DNA of 64,000 nucleotides, from contig CM075765.1 in assembly GCA_037974665.1 (NCBI GenBank), positions 14,565,501 through 14,629,500 on the forward strand, in the 5' to 3' direction. The notes beneath the pieces were generated by a model. It did not search any database. It was not told the origin of the DNA and saw only the letters and a program-made list of their open reading frames with translations. Made by a program: the position numbers and the translations under genes. Below are positions 46,755 to 57,800 of this stretch, piece by piece; within the stretch, counting starts at the first letter, position 1, and every line of letters begins with the position of its first letter. This DNA comes from Ehretia macrophylla (lineage: Eukaryota; Streptophyta; Magnoliopsida; Boraginales; Ehretiaceae).

Positions 46755-49700
46755 ATGACTACTCAAGGTGCTAGTTCTTCTTCTACCAGTTCTAGTTCCG
46801 GTTTAGTACCGACAATTCGTATCCGTCCCCCTACCTTCACAGAAGGAAAGCTTGATGGCACGAACTATCTTTTGTGGAAGTTCAAAATCATTACAGTTCT
46901 GGACTCCTACGAACTCCTTGATACAGTGTTAGGCACAGATGCAGAACCAGTTGCAGTCCGTGCTGAAGATGACACAAAAAAGGTCACACCTCCAGATCCT
47001 CAACTTGTCAAAGAATAGAGGAGACGAAATGCTGATGCACTTTGTGCAATTGTAACAAGTGTTCAAGATTCTGTCCTTACTCTAATTCAACACACAACCA
47101 AGGCAACTGAAGCTTGGAACATACTGAGAAATCAGTATGAAACAAGGAACCAGACTCGCATTCAGAACTTGGAGAATCAGTTAGCTGCTGAGAGATTAAG
47201 TGAAGATGAAGCAGTTGAGTCATTTATCAGTAGGATGAAAAACCTACGTGATCAAATGGCTGCAGTTGGTATTGCCAAATCAACTGAGGAACTAGCTCGA
47301 AGGTGCATTAGAGTGTTGCCTCCAAAATTTGACGGCCTTGTGACAGCACTCAATACACAAGTTCGCATTCCTCCTTTGACGTTTGAAGAATTCACTGCCA
47401 TGTTGATGGAGGAGGAGATGAGGCTGAGGAGCAGAGAAAATCAACTTGACTCTGCCTTTACAGCCAAGGCGAGGAGTAACCAAGAAGAAAAGAAGAAAGC
47501 AAAGAAGAAGACGTTCTCTGGATCGTGCTACTACTGCAATAAGAAAGGTCATGCTATCAAAGATTGCAGGAAACGAATCCATGACGAGAAGAACAGAACT
47601 TTAAAGCCAAATTGGAGAAATAAAGAATCTGCCAATACGGCTGAAACGGAAGTGCATCTGTTTACTGTAACAGATGTATCGGAGGAAACGTGTACTAGCG
47701 CACATGTACATCAAACAAGTGCATGGGTGTTAGATAGTGGAGCTTCCCGACACATGACCAGCAAGAAGGAGTTATATGACTCCATAAAACCTCTACAAGA
47801 ACCAATGAATGTTATCGTCGGGAATAATGTGAGGTGTCCCGTTGAGGGCACTGGAACCATCTCGCTCGTGTCTAAAGATAGAGGAAGCAAGAAGCTGTCC
47901 AACGTACTCTTTGTACCCCAGATCACCAGAAATTTGCTATTTGTAGCTGCTATTACAGATAATGATCTAGAAGTGCGGTTCAAGAAGACGGAAGCTTTGA
48001 TTCTTGACAAGGATCAAAATATCGTAAGTAAAGGTATTCGCAAAAATAATCTTTACGAAATCAGCTCTCTTTCTGCTGTCGTGGATGCCAAAACAAGTCA
48101 ACTTTGGCATGAAAGGTTCGGGCACATTTCCTATCCTGTGTTAAAGGAAATGCAAAAGAAGAAGATGGTGGCCGACTTGCCTTCAATTGAAGAAATTGAA
48201 GGACCATGTGAAGCTTGTATGCTGGGCAAGCAACATAGACAGTCATTTCCCAAAGAGAGTCATAACCGATCAAAGGCTCCTCTAGAGTTGGTACATGCTG
48301 ACCTCTGCGGAAAAATGACTACAACGGTGTTGGGAGGATCTTCCTACTTTATGCTGTTAGTCGACGATTATAGTAGGAAGATGTGGGTGTACTTCCTTCG
48401 GGACAAGGCTGATGCTCTTGAAAAGTTTAAAGTGTGGCACAAACTTATGACAAATGAGAACACAACTCAGTTGAAGAAACTTCGTACCGATCGTGGGGGG
48501 GAATTCTGTTCTACAGAGTTCACCAACTACTGCAACAAGCTTGGTATTAAGCGCCAATTGACTGCTCCATACACACCACAACAAAATGGAGTTATGGAAC
48601 GAAGAAATCGAACAATTGTAGAAATGGCTCGATGCATGTTGAAAGGTGCTGGCCTACCTGACACATTCTGGGCTGAAGCAGTCAACACAGCGGTATACAT
48701 CCTCAATCGGTGCTCAACCAGGTCACTCAACGATAAGACTCCTAATGAGGCTTATTATGGTACGAAACCTTCTGTGTCTCATTTAAGAAAATTTGGGTGT
48801 GAGTGTTTTGTACACATTCCAAATGAAAATTGAAAGAAATTGGATGACAAGAGCAAGAAGGGCATTTTCTTGGGATATAGTGAAGAGTCTAAAGCATACA
48901 GACTCTATGATGTAGATGCTAAGAAGGTGATCATAAGCCGAGATGTGGTGTTTAATGAGCGACCACACTCAATGGAGGATAGCGGTCCTGCCATTTCGTC
49001 ATCAACCGATGAAGTAATCCACCAAGTGCCTGAACAACGACCGTTGAACAATGAAAAAGTCTCTAATGATGAGGAGACTGAAGACCAACCTGTTGTACCC
49101 ACAAGGAAGCCACAACCGAAGTGGTTCCAACAGCTCTTTGATGGAAGAAATCCAGGAATTACTGATGATAGTCCACGTCCTGATGGACTAAGACGATCAA
49201 AGAGAATAGAGGAGCAGAACAGATCAGGCAACAACTAGTAAACATGGCTTTGATGACTCAAATCATCAAGACGGTAAAAGAACCGGTAACTGTGGAGGAA
49301 GCCATGTCAGATCCAAATTGGAGAGCAGCTATGCAAGCCGAGTATGATAGTATCATGAAAAATGATACTTGGGAGATCGTTGAAAAGCCACCGAACAGAA
49401 AAATTATCGGCACCAAATGGATCTGGAAAGTGAAGTACAAGGCAGATGGAAGTCTTGAAAAATACAAGGCACGCCTTGTAGCACAAGGATTTTCGCAAGT
49501 CGAAGGTTTTGATGTATATGAAACCTTTGCTCCAACAGCAAAAATGTCAACAATCAGGCTAGTTGTTGCAGCTGCCGCGCATTATGAATGGATTGTACAT
49601 CAAATGGATGTCAAGTCAGCTTTTCTTAATAGGCAACTTGAAGAAGAAGTCTACATTGCACAATCCCCTGGCTTCCAAATACCAGGTGAAGAAGAAAAAG

Positions 49701-50803
49701 TCTGCAAATTGAAAAAGGCTTTATATGGGTTAAAGCAAGCACCACGAGCTTGGTACAAACGTATAGACTATTTCTTCTTGCAACATGGTTTCTGTAGAAG
49801 CAAATCAGAGGCCAACTTGTATGTTCTAAATGAACAAGGAAAGAAGGTAATTGTAGTCCTATATGTAGATGATCTTGTAATCACTGGTGACCATGAAGAT
49901 AATATTCGGAAGACGCAAGAATGGTTGAGTCAAGAATTTGAAATGACAAATCTTGGTCTTCTTCATTATTGCTTGGGAATCGAAGTATGGCAAAAACCTC
50001 ATACTATCTTCATCTCGCAGCAACGATATGTTTGTGAGCTTCTTACTGCATTTGGTATGTCCGAGTGCAAACCAGTTGTCACCCCGATGGAAGTGAATAC
50101 AAAGTTATCAATTGACGATCCTTCAGAACAAGTTGATAACAAGCTCTACAGAAGGTTGGTGGGAAGTTTAATCTTCCTTTGTAACACAAGACCTGATATT
50201 AGTTATACTGTGGGAGTTCTCAGTCGGTTTTCAAATAAACCAAAACAAAATCACTGGCAAGCAGGGATGTTGATCCTCAAATATCTCAAAGGCACGTTGG
50301 AGTATGGGATATCATACAAGTCTGGAGATACTTTATCTGGGTACTGTGACTCAGATTGGGCTGGTGATATTGACTTAAGAAAATCTGTTACAGGTTACGT
50401 ATTCACATTCGGTGGTGGAGTCATCTCATATGCTAGTAAAAAGCAACCCACCGTTGCACTTTCATCAACGGAGGCAGAATACAAGGCTGCTTGTGTAGCA
50501 TCCTGTGAAGCTGTTTGGCTACGACGCATCATGACTGATATTGGCATTCCAATAGAGGAAGCAACAATGTTGAAATGTGACAGTCAGAGTTGTATAGCCA
50601 TGTCAAAGAATCCGGTATTTCATGCTAGAACAAAACACATAGAGATTCAGTATCACTATGTGAGGGAACTGATCGAGAAAGGTGAAATCTACATGGAGTA
50701 CTGCCCTACAGAAGATAATTGTGCAGATATCTTCACTAAAGCGTTAGGGAGCGTCCAATTGAGCAAGCATCTTCAAACATTGGGTATTGGCCCAATAGCT
50801 TAG
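46755..50803 (+). pseudogene. Element C gag-pol (broken)
   Basis: The gag begins at 46755, with zinc knuckle CYYCNKKGHAIKDC near 47527. Protease active site DSGASRHMT lies near 47733, GAG-pre-integrase (WHERFGHIS) near 48104, and the integrase core has HADLCG, RTDRGGEF and PYTPQQNGVMERRNR. RT has LYVDDLVITGD near 49860 and RNase H has STEAEYKA, ending TKALG..LGIGPIA at 50803. Breaks: stop TAG at 47016, stop TGA at 48831, and a frame change with a stop near 49236. Catalytic motifs are otherwise intact, so inactivation looks recent. Confidence 0.94.
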
Positions 50804-50831
50804 TCAACATGAGGTGAACATTGAGGGGGGG

Positions 50832-51411
50832 TGTTGATATATGTCAATATCCACCTCTTCATAATAAGTATCGTTAATTATATGGTAGCATAAATTAATG
50901 ATTCCGACTTAAACGTCGATGAGGTCAAAAGAGATCGCGATGGCTACAAGAAAGAAGTTCGGGAATTTGAAATTACCTAAGATGACGTCGGGTTGATGCA
51001 ATGCTAAAGTTAGCCAATTTGACCAAAGGAAACTTCCTAGAAGTTGACTTGGATGCTAGCCACCCATGTGATAAATATGGGTGGTTAATACTTTGAACAT
51101 GGTTGGTAAAGCCAACCAAGATTGAAATGTTTGATAGGAAAGTCTCCTGTGGCGGGCTAGCTGAATTCCATAAATAGGCATGCATTAGTTCATCATTTTC
51201 ATCCACAACACAACTCCAAACACAATCCTAAGTTAGTATTTCTTTCTTGTATTCTTCTTGTAAGTCCAGAAGCCATTGAAGCTCTAATCTAGAGAGCGCA
51301 CGGTGGGACAATTATCTTGTAAGTGTTATATTGAATTGTTATAATGAGTAGTGTTGTCTTTCTACTTGATTGTTGTTAAGACGTTTCTGGAAAATTGGTT
51401 ATATTCTTACA
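50832..51411 (+). repeat. 3' LTR of copia element C
   Basis: Pairs with 46094-46695. It lacks the 22-bp segment between the direct repeats present in the 5' copy. Confidence 0.95.
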
Positions 51412-51416
51412 CTTAT

Positions 51417-52140
51417 AATATAAAGAGAACTTGGCAATGTGTTTGATCTTTCACTTGTCTGATCCCGTATAACACACAAGAAAGAAGTTATACTAAGCTC
51501 ACTATTTCTGGTCTCCAGCATTTTCATGAAGTTTTTGTCAATGTAAGGATCATCTGGTAGAGTGTCAAGGGAAGTAATGACAAGTAATGATTCGCTCATA
51601 TCATTATTATATTATGAACTTATTTAACGGTTGCGAACAGTTAATATTATTTCATCATAATTGCACTATTAAACTATTAATTCACACCCTTCAAATCTCT
51701 CTCATAATATAACAAAGTTATGAGCAAATTCTTACCTAGTAAGGACATGAGATGAAATAGCCCATTAAAAGGTCTGCTTGTAGCACCATATATCAACACT
51801 TCTTTTTGGTTAGTTGCATTTTGCATTCAAGTCATTACACTTATCATAGTTAATTCTCTTTTTTTTTTTTTTTGGTTAGCATTTTATGTATTGCAACAAT
51901 AAAGTGCTAATATTATACTTTGAAAACCACTTGTCGTTTGTTCAGTTAAAGTATTGAGTATCATAAGATATCACCTATTTTTCATCACTTATTTATCACA
52001 TTCTATGATTATACTTAGTTGACATACCAAAAGAAGAGAGAAAAATACAAAAGAATTGTTAAGTTAGAATACCAACTAGATATACATATACGAGGTGACG
52101 AAATAAATGATTAGAAAAAAGGGATATTTAGCATTTTTTA
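51417..52140. other. Intergenic DNA, no gene seen
   Basis: AT-rich, with a T run at about 51860-51873. It follows the C element target duplication. Confidence 0.6.
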
Positions 52141-52953
52141 GGGGTCAAATCCACTTTGTACCCCTCATGTTGACATACAGTGACACTTATTACCCCTCAC
52201 CTTTAAAAACCCACTTGTTAACTCTTTTGTCCACTTATCATTAAAAATTTAACCTGTTTCATATTTTTGGACAAAAATATCCCAATCATCCAAACTCACA
52301 CACACCCGAAACACGCACGCCTCTCCCAAAATGCACACACCTTCCTCCTTCATCATCACCATAACCATCACCATATACTACACCTTCCTTCTATCACATA
52401 CCTACCCACATTCCTTCATCATTGCGTATACCTACCTTTTTCACACCAAACACAACACAATCACACACCAAACACACGCATGCAATGTCACACCCGAACA
52501 ATCACACCCACACACTCTCATATACATCCAGTCACACGCGGGCGAACAATCACACATATACACAACCACATACACCATGCACAAGCACACATACACGCAC
52601 ACGCACACACAATATATATGGTTTCATTGTGTGAGGGGTTTAGGGTGGTGAGTCAGTAGTGGGGTGGGTGGAGTTAGGATAGGGTTCAACTAAGGGATGG
52701 AGGGTGGAGGGTGGAGGGGTGAGGGGTGTGGGTTTAGGGTGAGGTTTGAAACGTGTTATGGTGGAAAGGGTTGTATTTTTTTTCCAAGGATAAATTTTTC
52801 TTTAGAAATGATTGCAAGGGTAATTTAGTAATGGCATTTTTTTAAAAATAGAATTCTAATTTTGTTAAAGTTGACTGAAGTCAAGAGTTAATAAGTGAGT
52901 ATCGATAAGTGTCACCGTGTGTTAACATGAGGGTTACAAATCGAATTTAACCC
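52141..52953. mobile_element. Foldback/MULE-like element with ~90-bp inverted repeats
   Basis: The left end (GGGGTCAAATCCACTTTGTA from 52141) and the reverse complement of the right end (GGGTTAAATTCGATTTGTAA from 52953) align for about 90 bases, sharing CCCTCATGTT and GTGACACTTAT. Flanks share TTTTTTA. The interior is strand-asymmetric: C/A-rich from 52290 to 52620, then G-rich from 52630 to 52770, so the whole unit can fold back. The open frames inside (His/Thr-rich) reflect composition. No transposase is present. Confidence 0.75.
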
Positions 52954-53765
52954 TTTTTTTAAAGTATTAGAGAAAAACATTTAACATGACCAATAAGAAA
53001 TTACAATAACCACCTCTTTGGAATCACTCTTGTAGCTAGATGTTCATAGTCTCAGTTAGCTGCAATCTTTCTATACTCAAAGTTTTGAGGCATGACTGCA
53101 AATAATTAATTTGGTTTGGTTTGGTTTGAAAAGTTTGGGAAGCCGATGATGCGACACCAGCAAGATGAAAGAAACAACAAATTTCAGCTTAAACAACTAG
53201 TACTCCCCAACCTTAACCGGATGGATTGGAAAATATTCCACCATCTTTGATGCTTAGTAAAGGCTCTACGCTCTTTAGTACGAGATTTTGAGTCTTGTAT
53301 GTCTACCATTTCACCACCAGTAGACATGCATTTCAGTTCTAACTCAGTGATCTACTTCCCCGCCGTGTTCAAATTCAGCCCAAGTCTCCCAATTCTTTGT
53401 ACATATCACCCCCAGTTAACATTCGCATCCAGGCTTATAGTACTTGACCAACATTTCTCTCTTTCTTTTAATAATAAATAACTCTATCTTAAACAAGATC
53501 ACATTGAATTCGTCTCCAAGCTACAAACCCTGTGAAACAAAAATACACCCCAATATATGTACTAGTCCAGTAAAGAGAAAGACTCGAAGTCGGAACAAAC
53601 CAACACCTGGGGGCTGACCAACATCCTTCATGTGCGATACTAGGCAGCAAAGCAGATTACCCTTCAGCTTAGTCAGTAGACTGTCAGGTAAAAACTCATC
53701 TCCATGGCAAATAATCTTCTAAACAATAGCAACTGCGATTCAACATGATTTCTCAAACAAGTAGT
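52954..53765. other. Intergenic DNA, no gene seen
   Basis: No recognisable coding region, RNA gene or repeat boundary. The open frame 53299-53481 has no known features. Confidence 0.55.
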
Positions 53766-53769
53766 AATC

Positions 53770-53935
53770 TGATTGAAATGATATACACGACTCTTCTCAT
53801 GTGGAGCCAAACTATGGTTTCTCCGTTGGCGACATGAACTAGTACGATGATATTTGCTCTAATCCCCGCCCTCTAAAGGAGTCAAACCCACGACCTAGCA
53901 TGGTAATAACCACTAAATCACCGGGCTGCAAAACT
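53770..53935 (-). repeat. Possible tRNA-derived SINE
   Basis: On the minus strand, TGATTTAGTGGTTA (A-box-like) is followed about 30 bases later by GGTTTGACTCC (B-box-like, plus coordinates 53878-53888). Ends are unclear. It lies directly next to the mitochondrial rRNA piece. Confidence 0.35.
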
Positions 53936-53948
53936 CTTGCACAATCAC

Positions 53949-54352
53949 GTCGTGTGAAACACTCCGTCTGGGGAGTACGATCACAAGGCCGAAACCCAAA
54001 GGAACCGATGGGAGACTACACAAGCGGTGGAACATGTGGTTTAATTCATTATAACACGCAAAACTTTACCAACCATTGACATATGAACAAAAACCTGTCC
54101 TAAACAGTATGTGACTAACTTTCACATAGGTGTTGCAAAGTTGTCGTTAGCTCGTGTCGTGAGATGATTGGTTAAGTCCTATAACGAGCGAAACCCTCGG
54201 TGTGTGTTGCTGAAATGCGCCTAAAGAAAGTCTTTGCAACAGAAGTGAGCCAAGGAGTCGAGTGACTTGCTAGAGCTACTAATTGAGTGCCAACACGTAG
54301 CTATGCTGTTAGACAGAAGGTCGCCGACACCTTTCAAAGCACTCCCTAGTTT
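53949..54352 (+). pseudogene. Nuclear copy of part of mitochondrial 18S rRNA (NUMT)
   Basis: The sequence follows the conserved second half of plant mitochondrial small-subunit rRNA. Blocks in order: CTGGGGAGTACGATC, CACAAGCGGTGGAACATGTG, TTGACATATGAACAA, AGCTCGTGTCGTGAGATG, CAAGTCCTATAACGAGCGAA in close form, GTCTTTGCAAC.GAAGTGAGCC and TAATTGAGTGCCA. The mitochondrial-specific block TTGACATATGAACAA excludes a plastid or cytosolic source. Many substitutions and small deletions (for example in the GAATTGACGGGGGCC region) show it is an old, non-functional insertion. Confidence 0.85.
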
Positions 54353-54813
54353 GCTCTCTTTAAACCACCATCACAAATTAATGAGATTTGCAACAGAAAA
54401 GCTAGAAATTATTGGTGACTCAGAAACTGAAATTAAAAACATAGACCTCGAAGATATCAACAATTGACAAGCGGGGAGAATTGGAAAAAATTGCATTTCT
54501 GTAGTCAGGTTTAACAAACACCACTACAAATCTATGACATAACAGTATGAGATTTCACTACCATATGCACCAACTTTTCTCCTTATTGTTGGAAAATAAA
54601 GGACAGCAAACTCTCACCATCCACTGTACATGCCAATAACCTACATAACGATGTATCGTATTCCATCTCAACTCACTAGACATACCTGGAAAACTTCCTA
54701 GAACTTTAGAGGAAGAGGGGGACAAAAATGAATAATAATAAAATATAAAAACCATTAAGAAATCTTGTACAAAATTGAGACATACCGATTTCTACCTCAG
54801 GCTGGAGTTCTCC

Positions 54814-57800
54814 TCAGCTTGTGCTAGAATTACTGGTTCTCTCATAGAACAAGATGTAGCCGTGGTCTGTGTTACTAGAATACTCCTGTGCTGATCCGAA
54901 GAAAGTCTGGATAGCAGACTCGTCAATCATCTCCACATTCTCGTCATCAAAAAATAACCAATGATCGTGACTTTTTACAAGGCTCACATAATGTCCATGA
55001 TTGGGGCCACTTCCAACATGAACTACTACGGCAAATAAGGAATATTCAGCATCTGCATCCTCAACTGTATTGCTCAGCTTCAGTTCAAGTGGGAAGACAA
55101 CACGATATGATAACTTCTTATAACGACCCAGCTGTTCAATGTACTTGAATCTCTTTAAATGGATGACAAGGATATGAGGTGGCTTTTTAATCTTCATTCT
55201 CTTTTGTGCTTCTTGCAAGCTGCATAGTGAAAGGGGTATACTACAGATCAGCAGAATAGAAAGCTAAGGACATAGCAATACATGTTGAGGGTGTTTGACT
55301 TTAGCTAAAAAAACTCCAAAAATTAATAAAATACAAGGATAGTTACATAGATTTGGCAGTCAAACCAGCTTAAACTCCAAGAGCTTATAAGCATAAAACG
55401 GGGAAAAAAAAAGAGTATGGATAAGGGACTTGTAAAATAAGCTCTATTTTAGCTCATAAGCTATCTTGCTGAACATGTACGACAGCTTATGAGCTCATTT
55501 GACCAAAAAACGCTTAGCCAAACACACTCTAGTTATCTTCCACAAAGATTCAAATAGCACCTACTCTCAACCACCCCAAACCCCAACCCCAGGGAAAACT
55601 CAAATCCAAACCAAACCAAGCCTTTTCCAACTAGGTGGGGTCAACTATATGGATCTGAAGAAGCCACTCATTCCTTGTCTCAAATTCATATGAAGAAATC
55701 CGATGAGTTTTACCCTGGTTGTCTACTACTTACTGCAACCTCTTCCTTTATCCGGGCTTGGCACCAAAAATTCTAGGGCTACAACCCCCGACATAGGCAG
55801 AGTTCCGAGAGGAAACCCAAAAAGAAACAAAATTTTATTTTATTACATCATTGAGTAATTTTTCTCACTTTGTAGAATCAATGTAAATTCACGATCAATA
55901 TATGAAATCCTATATACCATTCCATCCAGTGAACTTGTCCAACCACTAACTGAAGCCACTCAGACACATTCAAGAAAATCACAGAATGCAAAATTTCAAT
56001 GAGTTCAAGAAAACAACTTAACATCCTTTTTTTTACTCTCTTTTCTCTCGTCTCTTCTTTTTGGTTAAGCAAAATTTTAGAATCTTAATTCAACATAAGA
56101 TACACAGCATTTCAAGCAACTTCTAGGCCATTAGAACATTAAATATCATTCTGTCATTATCAAATTCTGGCAATCTGATGACTTATAAACACAGAAAAGC
56201 TATTGCACCAAATTTTTGCTTCACTTTTTCATACCCATCCAAGGAAAGGCAACGGAAGATTAAGACTTCACTCTTTTAAGGTTGATAACAACATTATGTC
56301 GTTCTACAAAAATACAACCATCGCAAAGTGACTAATAATTTACCTGCAGCACTTGTCACAGAAAAACTTGTCCTCTGCATTCAGTGTCTCGGTAGAACTA
56401 AAATTCTTCAAGCAACTAGTAATCGAACTGTTCTGTTCAATATCTAGGCTCAAATCAAGAAATGTCTCATCCCTTGCTGTCACAGTCTCACAACATAGGC
56501 ACCTTGTTTCATTTGTGAGTATACCCTGGAAAAAATGGTGATAAACAATAGTGGGATCCCGATTTCTGACAAAGAGTAGAAAATAAACATAAAATCCATG
56601 GATTAGAAAGAACTGGCTCTCCTTTTCTTTCATTTTTGTTCAATAGCAAAACAACACACAAAATAGAGGTAATAACATAATCTCCAGTTGTCTCAACAGT
56701 AGACACAACCTTGAAGAACATAGAGGTACCACTAGCAATTGACCTAATGTCATGAACAATATCAACCAAGTACATTACCTAACAGCAAGCACAAAGCTAC
56801 ATAACTCAAAATAGGCTGAGGCTTGCAGCCTCTTGTCTTTATAAACACGGTGGTATACATGATGCTCATTGACACACAACAAGATTACCTGGAAATTCTT
56901 GTGCACCCAGGTGACTAGCGGATCCTTTTGGGGACCATTGGCATGAACAGTATTTGGTCCATTTGCAATTTTATCAGATGTTGATGTCTCTGGATCACTC
57001 TTTGCAGCACGGGACTCTTTCTCCAGTATGTCAACTAGTTCGTTTAGCAAATAGTTCAAAAATTCATGGGCGTCCTATTGAAAGAAACACCAGCATGAAC
57101 ATCAGAACAGGGTACAACATTGACTGGAAGCGCATGAGAGGTACACAAGGCAAGTGTATACAAACAACTTTAAGAGGAAAAGGGGTACAACATGAGAGGT
57201 GATCATGCCACACAAATGAATAGGGACACCTATTCTGAACCAGCCAAACTTCATGAAAGAGAAGTAGCTGAGCCAAAAGATCCTAGACAAGAATTGGGCC
57301 AAAATGCATCATAGCCCCCCATGATATTCAGAACATGCAAGTTGCCTCCTGCTTCTAGACCATGTAATCAAACACCTCATGGTTTTGCAAAATGATCCAT
57401 ACTTACCCCTGCCAATAATTTGGCTCAACGACATTAATGTTCCATGTCAGATGATTAATATACCCTTTGTTTAAAAAAATGAATGATATGCCCTTATTCA
57501 GTTTCTTAATTTATTCTCATTCACCTATGACAATTTCACAAGAAGACGAGGAAAAAGGACTCAAGCTTAACATGCCCACCCATTCCCAGCCCTCTTAAAC
57601 TATCTCAAGGCAGCTGACACAATTCGCCACCACAGTTGCTATAACGAACACAGTTCCTACTGCAGAAAGTGTTTTTAGTGCCCCCCCATTTTGGACCAAT
57701 CACTCTCCTAGACCAATTAGTCATCCTCAAGAACCTAAGGCTACCACAGAAACTAGTCAAAGCCACATTTCAAAAGATTCCTCCAATAAGAACAGAATAC

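Larger units (their letters stand above)
46094..51411 (+). mobile_element. Copia element C, nearly complete
   Basis: It is 5318 bp with a 602-bp 5' LTR (46094-46695) and a 580-bp 3' LTR (50832-51411), and perfect 5-bp duplications CTTAT at 46089-46093 and 51412-51416. The primer-binding site TGGTATCAAGAGC starts at 46696; the purine tract GAGGGGGGG ends at 50831. LTRs differ by about 12 substitutions and one 22-bp indel. All domains are present in copia order but the frame is broken. Size and LTR length resemble Tork/Tnt1-type elements (inference). It lies between CAMTA and UBP. Confidence 0.96.

Noticed and set aside
52267..52659. His-rich protein
   Set aside because: It reflects CA-rich composition inside the foldback element; there are three overlapping frames of the same kind.
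53868..53935. tRNA gene on the minus strand
   Set aside because: Only A- and B-box-like motifs are present; no acceptor stem or anticodon arm can be folded, so a SINE head is more likely.
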